A stretch of 5,079 bases of DNA, from NCBI GenBank assembly GCA_937989795.1, contig CALKBB010000394.1, positions 1 to 5,079 on the forward strand. Direction: 5' to 3'. The notes beneath the pieces are model-generated. The model did not search any database, had not been told where the DNA came from, and was given only the letters and a program-made list of their open reading frames with translations. Below are positions 1 to 3,483 of the stretch, piece by piece (the first letter of the stretch is position 1; every line of letters begins with the position of its first letter). The DNA comes from an uncultured Collinsella sp. (GTDB taxonomy: Bacteria; Actinomycetota; Coriobacteriia; Coriobacteriales; Coriobacteriaceae). The position numbers and the translations under genes were made by a program.

Positions 1-110
1 AGAAACTCGCGAAACTCTGGCTCAAGGCATTGGGTGTGCTGCTCCTATGCATGATCGTCATAGTCGCGGTTGCCAATGCGACCGGCGTCGTCGATACCTC
101 CGCTACCTAA
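1..110 (+). CDS. C-terminal end of an unidentified protein with a membrane helix (5' end outside window)
   Basis: An open frame enters from the left edge (first full codon at 3) and stops at TAA 108-110, giving 35 residues. The tail begins KLAKLWLKAL, runs into a strongly hydrophobic stretch of about 17 residues (GVLLLCMIVIVAVANA), and ends in a short polar tail, VVDTSAT. Lys-rich residues before the helix fit an inside-positive membrane segment, so this is probably the last transmembrane helix of a membrane protein or a C-terminal anchor. A perfect terminator starts 5 bp after the stop, which supports a real gene end here. The family cannot be identified from so short a piece. Confidence 0.6.
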   Translation, partial: KLAKLWLKALGVLLLCMIVIVAVANATGVVDTSAT

Positions 111-114
111 AAGA

Positions 115-137
115 AAAGGGCCCCATTGGGGCCCTTT
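115..137. terminator. Bidirectional intrinsic terminator between convergent genes
   Basis: Perfect inverted repeat: arm AAAGGGCCCC (115-124), loop ATT, arm GGGGCCCTTT (128-137). It has A-rich sequence on the left and a T run on the right, so each strand reads a GC stem followed by U residues. It lies 4 bp after the stop of the plus-strand gene (110) and 10 bp from the stop of the minus-strand hydrolase (148), so it can end both transcripts. Confidence 0.9.
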
Positions 138-147
138 GCAGTTGCAC

Positions 148-1281
148 TTAGATGCGGTTCATCTGAGCGGCGACTTTGTTGTACCAGTCCTGCCACGTGG
201 GCGGGCAGTACTTTTTGGCTGCTGCCGGGGTAAGGGTGGAGCCGTAGTTGGCGCCCAGATAGGCAACGTGAGCGGAGATGCCCTCGCTCCAGCTGCCAAA
301 GCTGCGCCAACCGCCGCCACGGGCACTCCAGCCCCAGGCGTTGTAAGAATTGGCGCAATAAGCGCCCTTGGTGCTCTCGATGCAGGCGATGGCGGGGGAC
401 CAACGGGGGTCGACACCGGTATTCCAAGCGGCGACGGCAAAGTTATAGCCCTGGCCTGCCATGGGGGAGCCGGCGAGATAATTGTCGATGCGGCTCGTCC
501 ACTCATTAATGAACGAATCGTAATCGGAGCTACCGGTATTGGCGTTGTTCACCGTGGTGTCGATGGTGGTGTTGGTGTTGGTGGCCTGGCTGCTGGAATT
601 GCTGCCGCTTACGCCCTCGCCCGAGAGCTTCTCGGCGGCAGCGGCCTTATCGGCCTCAAGCTTGGCAAGCTCGGCGGCATTTTCCTGCTCGGCTTTTGCC
701 TGTGCCTCGCTGCGGAGCTGCTGGGCCTGAGCCAACGCATCCTCGGCGTTTTTCTGCTCTGCCTCAAGCTGAGACTTGGCCTGCTGGAGCTCAGCCTTGT
801 TCTGCTCGAGTTCGGTTTGCATGTTATTGAGCTGTTCGATCTCGTCGACGCTCGAGCTCGTGATCTGGTTGGTGTATTTGCAGGTCGTGATGAACTCACC
901 CAGGCTCTGCGCGTTGACCAGGAAGCTCACGATGGGATTGGTGCCCTTCTGATACTTGTACAGATCGCGCATGGCGGAGCTTGCCTTGGCCTGCTGCTCG
1001 GGAAGCTTAGCCTCGATTTCCTCGATGCTTGCCTCATTGGAGTCAATCTGCTTTTGCAGGTCATCGAGTTTGGTGCGGGCGTCGTTGTAGGCGCTCGTGG
1101 CGGCTTCGATCTTCTGCTGGGCTGCGGAAAGCTGGTCCTGCGTTGCCTGCGAGGCGGCATACGCCGCAACGGGGGAGAGCATCGGCGTGGCCGTCAGCGC
1201 AACGGCGAGCGCGGCGCTCGTGATGATACGAGCCGGCGTCGACGCAATGAGCGCTGCGGTGCGATGATTCGAATGCTGCAT
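148..1281 (-). CDS. Exported PcsB-like coiled-coil protein with C-terminal lysozyme-like domain (putative peptidoglycan hydrolase)
   Basis: A 377-residue protein if started at ATG 1281. This start has AGAGGG at 5 nt spacing; the in-frame TTG at 1296 has no ribosome site and follows a stop codon directly. A signal peptide spans residues 1-42: a basic n-region, a hydrophobic core (ITSAALAVALTATPML) and an AYA|AS cleavage site. Residues about 46-220 are a Glu/Gln/Ala-rich coiled coil. Its middle (MRDLYKYQKGTNPIVSFLV, then SLGEFITTCKYTNQI) resembles the PcsB-type hinge of cell-division hydrolases. A Ser/Asn/Thr linker spans about 223-252. Residues about 262-377 look like a lysozyme/glucosaminidase fold: SPAIACIES carries the likely catalytic Glu302, followed by NAWGWSARGGGW and SWSEGISAHVAYL. 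Three Cys in this domain could form a disulfide. Inferred role: cutting peptidoglycan outside the membrane, with the coiled coil as the regulatory part. Export and coiled coil are clear; the exact glycosidase class is not. Confidence 0.85.
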   Translation of the reverse strand: MQHSNHRTAALIASTPARIITSAALAVALTATPMLSPVAAYAASQATQDQLSAAQQKIEAATSAYNDARTKLDDLQKQIDSNEASIEEIEAKLPEQQAKASSAMRDLYKYQKGTNPIVSFLVNAQSLGEFITTCKYTNQITSSSVDEIEQLNNMQTELEQNKAELQQAKSQLEAEQKNAEDALAQAQQLRSEAQAKAEQENAAELAKLEADKAAAAEKLSGEGVSGSNSSSQATNTNTTIDTTVNNANTGSSDYDSFINEWTSRIDNYLAGSPMAGQGYNFAVAAWNTGVDPRWSPAIACIESTKGAYCANSYNAWGWSARGGGWRSFGSWSEGISAHVAYLGANYGSTLTPAAAKKYCPPTWQDWYNKVAAQMNRI

Positions 1282-1286
1282 CCAGT

Positions 1287-1292
1287 CCCTCT
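1287..1292 (-). promoter_or_regulatory. Ribosome binding site deciding the hydrolase start
   Basis: AGAGGG on the minus strand lies 5 nt before ATG 1281. It favours that start over the in-frame TTG at 1296, which would place this site inside the coding region and would add five residues (MQRDW) ahead of the signal peptide. Confidence 0.75.
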
Positions 1293-1323
1293 GCAATCAA
1301 TCGTAGGTTATGGTTCGAACGGT

Positions 1324-1329
1324 ATTCTA
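1324..1329 (-). promoter_or_regulatory. Candidate -10 element for the hydrolase gene
   Basis: TAGAAT on the minus strand, about 43 nt upstream of the ATG, would give a start of transcription near 1317 and a leader of about 36 nt. No good -35 hexamer lies at 16-18 nt spacing; that position (about 1346-1353) is occupied by the dyad TCAACTTGA. The promoter may therefore depend on an activator, or the call may be wrong. Confidence 0.35.
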
Positions 1330-1344
1330 CTACTGCTTTCGACC

Positions 1345-1388
1345 TCAACTTGAACCTTAAAGGTTCTAAAGGGTCAAGTTGAACTTGA
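1345..1388. repeat. Palindrome cluster upstream of the hydrolase, operator-like
   Basis: Three odd-length dyads: TCAA-C-TTGA (1345-1353), GAACCTT-A-AAGGTTC (1352-1366) and TCAAGTT-G-AACTTGA (1374-1388). The last two are perfect 7-1-7 palindromes whose centres (1359 and 1381) are 22 bp apart, near two helical turns. TCAACTTGA (1345-1353) and TCAAGTTGA (1374-1382) are also inverted copies of each other, so the whole block could fold as one larger hairpin. Another inverted copy of AAGTTGAAC lies at 1438-1446, and the 8-bp palindrome GTTCGAAC lies at 1313-1320 near the predicted transcription start. The location fits binding sites for a dimeric regulator. Confidence 0.5.
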
Positions 1389-1455
1389 GGCTTTGGCTTT
1401 GACCTGCAGTTATAGTGAATTGTTGAGAAACCATAGAGTTCAACTTTAACGTTAC

Positions 1456-1526
1456 GGAACCCTATCGAAGCTCGATTTAGAGCTTAAAGAGTTGCCTCAC
1501 GTGGGGTTTTGCAACTATAGGGTTCC
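1456..1526. repeat. 71-bp nested inverted-repeat element, possible three-way-junction RNA
   Basis: The outer arms are perfect 10-bp inverted repeats: GGAACCCTAT (1456-1465) and ATAGGGTTCC (1517-1526). Inside are two further perfect stems: AAGCTC/GAGCTT (1468-1473 with 1480-1485, loop 6 nt) and GTTGC/GCAAC (1491-1495 with 1511-1515), the second enclosing CACGTG. Unpaired joints are 2, 5 and 1 nt, so the pairing forms a compact three-way junction. The right arm overlaps the stop codon of the MOSC gene (1515-1517). No T run follows on either strand, so it is not a standard terminator. It could be a structured leader or 3' UTR RNA, or a small mobile repeat. Confidence 0.5.
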
Positions 1527-2174
1527 TTCGCGGCGAGCCCGCTCCACCTCTTTAAGTGCTTCAGCAGGGGTGAAGGAACAGGTGCCATCGCCAAGTTTGA
1601 CTACCTGAATGTCGTCCCCGGTATGGACCTCTCCGCCGTGAAGGACTACGCCAAAGATGCCCTCGTGGGGAAAGATGCAATCACCGGCAAGATAGTAGAT
1701 GGCGCAGCGGGTATGGCAAACTTTGCCAATTTGGCTGATCTCAACGATTACCTCGCTGCCAAGCTTGAGTTGTGTTCCCAGGGGGAGCGAGAGCAGGTTG
1801 ATGCCCTGGGTGGTGAAGTTCTCTCCAAAATCACCCTCGTGCACATTGAGGCCGCAGTCCCGGGCTGTCTGGATGGACTCTGCGGCAAGAAACGAGACTT
1901 GACGATGCCAATGTCCGGCATGGGCGTCGGAGACGAGGCCAAACTGCTCAATAACGATATCGTGTCCGTCGGCGACGGGCGTCTTGCGCGTGCCTTTGTG
2001 TGCCGAAGTGTTGATTGAGGTGATGCGGGCGGGTCCGTCATAGACGTCGTTTGCGGTGCGCAGGGGAGCGGTCGCTCGCGCACGCTGCGCCAACTCGCGT
2101 TTTGCAGCATCGAGGATGGGGTTATCGATTGGATGTTCTTGGGGCACGCGTGCGCCTTTCGTCGAGAGTGGCAA
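1515..2174 (-). CDS. MOSC domain-containing protein
   Basis: Up to 219 residues; single MOSC domain at about residues 48-195. MOSC proteins are related to the C-terminus of molybdenum cofactor sulfurase and are thought to bind or transfer sulfur or a metal-sulfur group through a conserved Cys. Seen here: ARITSINTSAHKGTRKTPV at the domain start, EQFGLVSDAHAGHWHRQVSF, GDFGENFTTQGI, then IGKVCHTRCAIYYLAGDC and HEGIFGVVLHGGEVHTGDDI. The CHxxC pair (Cys153, Cys157) is the likely functional site and matches the stand-alone MOSC proteins of anaerobes. No signal peptide or membrane segment is visible, so it is probably cytoplasmic. The start is uncertain: TTG 2174 has AGGA about 9 nt upstream, while GTG 2147 (nine codons later) has AAAGG at 7 nt and may be the true one. 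No molybdenum-cofactor gene lies in the window, so the physiological substrate is unknown. Confidence 0.9.
   Translation of the reverse strand: MPLSTKGARVPQEHPIDNPILDAAKRELAQRARATAPLRTANDVYDGPARITSINTSAHKGTRKTPVADGHDIVIEQFGLVSDAHAGHWHRQVSFLAAESIQTARDCGLNVHEGDFGENFTTQGINLLSLPLGTQLKLGSEVIVEISQIGKVCHTRCAIYYLAGDCIFPHEGIFGVVLHGGEVHTGDDIQVVKLGDGTCSFTPAEALKEVERARREGTL
2155..2159 (-). promoter_or_regulatory. Ribosome binding site supporting the alternative MOSC start at GTG 2147
   Basis: AAAGG on the minus strand, 7 nt before GTG 2147. The competing TTG start at 2174 has AGGA about 9 nt upstream. No ATG lies near the N-terminus, and both candidates sit well before the conserved domain, so the choice does not affect the functional call. 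Confidence 0.45.
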
Positions 2175-2187
2175 TACGCTGAATCCT

Positions 2188-2216
2188 ACAACAACGGTAG
2201 GTTCTTTGCTTGTTGT
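2188..2216. repeat. Small inverted repeat in the divergent intergenic region
   Basis: ACAACAA (2188-2194) and TTGTTGT (2210-2216) are 7-bp inverted copies separated by 15 bp, just upstream of the MOSC start. The 2175-2368 gap between the divergent MOSC gene and the racemase remnant otherwise holds a GC-rich dyad (AGCG-CTGG-CGCT near 2228) and no other clear gene or element. It may be an operator or chance. Confidence 0.25.
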
Positions 2217-2322
2217 CGTACGTCAGTGAGCGCTGGCGCTACGCTGGGTTTATCGCCTCGTTTGCCATAGATGCGGCGGAGCTTTAGGCGTCGGCGATTC
2301 GGCACGCTAGAAACACCAGCTG

Positions 2323-2328
2323 TATAAA
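2323..2328 (+). promoter_or_regulatory. Candidate -10 element before the racemase remnant
   Basis: TATAAA, preceded directly by TG, lies 40 bp upstream of ATG 2369. No recognisable -35 box is present at normal spacing. If real, transcription would start near 2336. Confidence 0.3.
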
Positions 2329-2357
2329 GACCGTCCATCGTACGGGCAGTTGATGAT

Positions 2358-2363
2358 AGGAAG
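2358..2363 (+). promoter_or_regulatory. Ribosome binding site of the racemase remnant
   Basis: AGGAAG sits 5 nt before ATG 2369, an excellent match. Three in-frame stop codons in tandem (TGA TGA TAG, 2351-2359) lie immediately upstream, so translation cannot come from further left in this frame. Confidence 0.6.
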
Positions 2364-2368
2364 TTTCC

Positions 2369-2587
2369 ATGGCATTGCAGTTTACAGAGCGCGAGTGCGA
2401 GGCGGCGCGTGTCGAGGTCGTCTACCCCAGCGAGAAACGTCAGGCCGACGTGATGTCGCTCATCTACGACGACGTGAAGGCAGGACGCGAGCCCGATATG
2501 GATAAGTTCGATCGCGTGATGTGGGAGTTTGCCTGCAGCGGCTGCGATCGCGTCATTCTGGCTTGCACGGAGCTTTCAGTGCTGTAA
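2369..2587 (+). pseudogene. Aspartate/glutamate racemase remnant (C-terminal half only)
   Basis: The 72-residue frame matches the second half of cofactor-independent Asp/Glu racemases, which are usually about 230 residues. Seen: VEVVYPSEKRQADVMSLIYD, then DDVKAGREPD, then CDRVILACTELSVL. The last block contains the second catalytic Cys of the family in ACTE. The N-terminal half, including the first catalytic Cys (usual context CNTAH), is absent from the window, and stop codons close the frame just before the ATG. TAA at 2585-2587 comes directly after CTELSVL, where intact enzymes carry about 30 more residues. Reading past it gives KYREMPEINLDLP before another stop at 2660, so some further homologous sequence may remain. 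The product could not do two-base racemisation alone. A good ribosome site and ATG mean a short peptide may still be made. The family call is firm; whether this is a pseudogene or a reused fragment is inference. Confidence 0.75.
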
Positions 2588-2618
2588 AAGTATCGTGAGA
2601 TGCCCGAGATCAACCTCG

Positions 2619-2653
2619 ACCTGCCAAAAAGGGACAGGTTCATTTTGGTAGGT
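2619..2653. repeat. Imperfect hairpin repeat, REP-like
   Basis: ACCTGCCAAAA (2619-2629) pairs with TTTTGGTAGGT (2643-2653) around a 13-nt loop containing GGGACAGGTTCA. The single mismatch becomes a G-U pair in plus-strand RNA. A core GGGACAGGTTCATTTT resembles dispersed REP-type elements that I associate from memory with Y1/RAYT transposases; this could not be checked here. It begins where racemase homology ends. Confidence 0.4.
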
Positions 2654-2671
2654 TTTATCTGAGAAAACAGC

Positions 2672-2706
2672 AAGGCCCCGGCTCGGTTGATGCGAGCCGG
2701 GGCCTT
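2672..2706. terminator. Strong intrinsic terminator, probably shared by ecfT and the racemase remnant
   Basis: A perfect 14-bp stem: AAGGCCCCGGCTCG (2672-2685), loop GTTGATG, CGAGCCGGGGCCTT (2693-2706). On the plus strand it is followed by TTTT. On the minus strand the stem ends CCTT and is followed by GCTGTTTT, a weaker and interrupted U tract. It lies 30 bp beyond the ecfT stop (2737), between convergent units. Confidence 0.9.
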
Positions 2707-2736
2707 TTGAATATATCGGTTGCCGGTGGCGATGGA

Positions 2737-3483
2737 TTAGAAGAGGAAGCCGAGGACGATGAGGGCAATGCTGACAATAAATATGGCAATGTCCAGGCCC
2801 TTGATGGGGTAGCGCTTGTACGAGCTGGCGCGCGTACGCAGATAGAAGCCGCGCTGTTCTGCCGCCAAGGCCGTGGCATCGGTCTTGCCCACGCTCGAGA
2901 TGAGCAGCGGCACACACAGTGGCAGCATGAGCTTAAGCTTCTTGATGGGGTTCTTGGTGTCGTACTCGACGCCGCGTGCGGTCTGCGCCTCCATGATGGC
3001 GTTCATCTCCTGACCAAACACCGGCACAAAGCGCAGCGCCGTGGTAAAGGTGAAGGCGTAGCGATACGGCACGTGCAACACCTCCACGCAGGCGTTGGCA
3101 AGGTCGTTGAGCTTGGTCACCATGAGCATCAGGATGAGTGGCAGCGCTACGCCCAGCAGGCGCAGGCAGGCCTTGGAGCCGGTGACGAGACCCGTGTCGG
3201 TAACAAAGCTCCACACCACGTTGCCATCGCGCATAAAAGCCAGCTGCAGCACTAGCATGATGAGCGCGAGTGGAATCAGCAGCTTGAGCAGCGCGAGCAG
3301 GCGGTCGACGACGCCGGCGTAGGCTCCCAGCGCGAGCGTGAGCGCCAAGAAGCCCAACAGTGCCACATAGGTATCGGACAAGAAGATGCCGATGATGATG
3401 GCGGCGGCGAGGCCCAGTTTGATGACGGGGTTCAGGCGATGCAGCAGCGTATCGCCCGGCATGTAGTCGATGACGTTAACCAC
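2737..3483 (-). CDS. ecfT: ECF transporter transmembrane coupling protein EcfT
   Basis: EcfT joins the two ATPases to the substrate-binding S component in energy-coupling-factor importers for vitamins and trace nutrients. From GTG 3483 the protein has 248 residues, normal for the family. It opens VVNVIDYMPGDTLLHRLNPV, matching the usual conserved N-terminus. Hydrophobic segments lie at about 22-37, 41-57, 65-82, 106-122 and 231-248. Two cytoplasmic coupling motifs that dock into the ATPases are visible: AQTARG (166-171) and AAEQRG (207-212), the second with Gln in place of the common Ala before RG. The chosen start overlaps the end of ecfA by 8 bp and has AGGAG 10 nt upstream. An upstream GTG (3528) would add 15 residues, deeper in the ecfA overlap, with no spaced ribosome site. 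The overlap implies translational coupling and one operon. Substrate cannot be told without the S component. Confidence 0.93.
   Translation of the reverse strand: MVNVIDYMPGDTLLHRLNPVIKLGLAAAIIIGIFLSDTYVALLGFLALTLALGAYAGVVDRLLALLKLLIPLALIMLVLQLAFMRDGNVVWSFVTDTGLVTGSKACLRLLGVALPLILMLMVTKLNDLANACVEVLHVPYRYAFTFTTALRFVPVFGQEMNAIMEAQTARGVEYDTKNPIKKLKLMLPLCVPLLISSVGKTDATALAAEQRGFYLRTRASSYKRYPIKGLDIAIFIVSIALIVLGFLF

Noticed and set aside
70..1353. Long plus-strand open frame (427 codons) opposite the hydrolase
   Set aside because: It is the antisense shadow of the minus-strand hydrolase: repetitive Gly/Leu/Val-rich translation with no recognisable domain, and it runs through the terminator. The minus-strand frame has a signal peptide, coiled coil and catalytic-type domain.
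1366..1434. Possible 22-residue leader peptide on the minus strand upstream of the hydrolase
   Set aside because: It has an ATG and a stop but no Shine-Dalgarno sequence, and its composition shows no run of a regulatory amino acid. The candidate transcription start lies downstream of it.
1282..1514. c-di-AMP (ydaO-type) riboswitch controlling the hydrolase
   Set aside because: The gene type would fit, but the conserved G-rich core of that riboswitch is not visible on the minus strand.
1456..1526. Intrinsic terminator for the MOSC gene
   Set aside because: The stem is good, but no U tract follows on the minus strand (GTAACGTT follows the closing arm), and the structure is branched.
1456..1526. 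MITE with target-site duplication
   Set aside because: The 10-bp terminal inverted repeats are perfect, but the flanking bases (TTAC on the left, TTCG on the right) do not form a clear duplication. The idea is kept only as an alternative.
2707..3255. Plus-strand open frame of 182 codons across ecfT
   Set aside because: It is antisense to ecfT, His/Gln-rich and low in recognisable motifs, and begins right after the terminator stem. The minus-strand frame has clear EcfT motifs.
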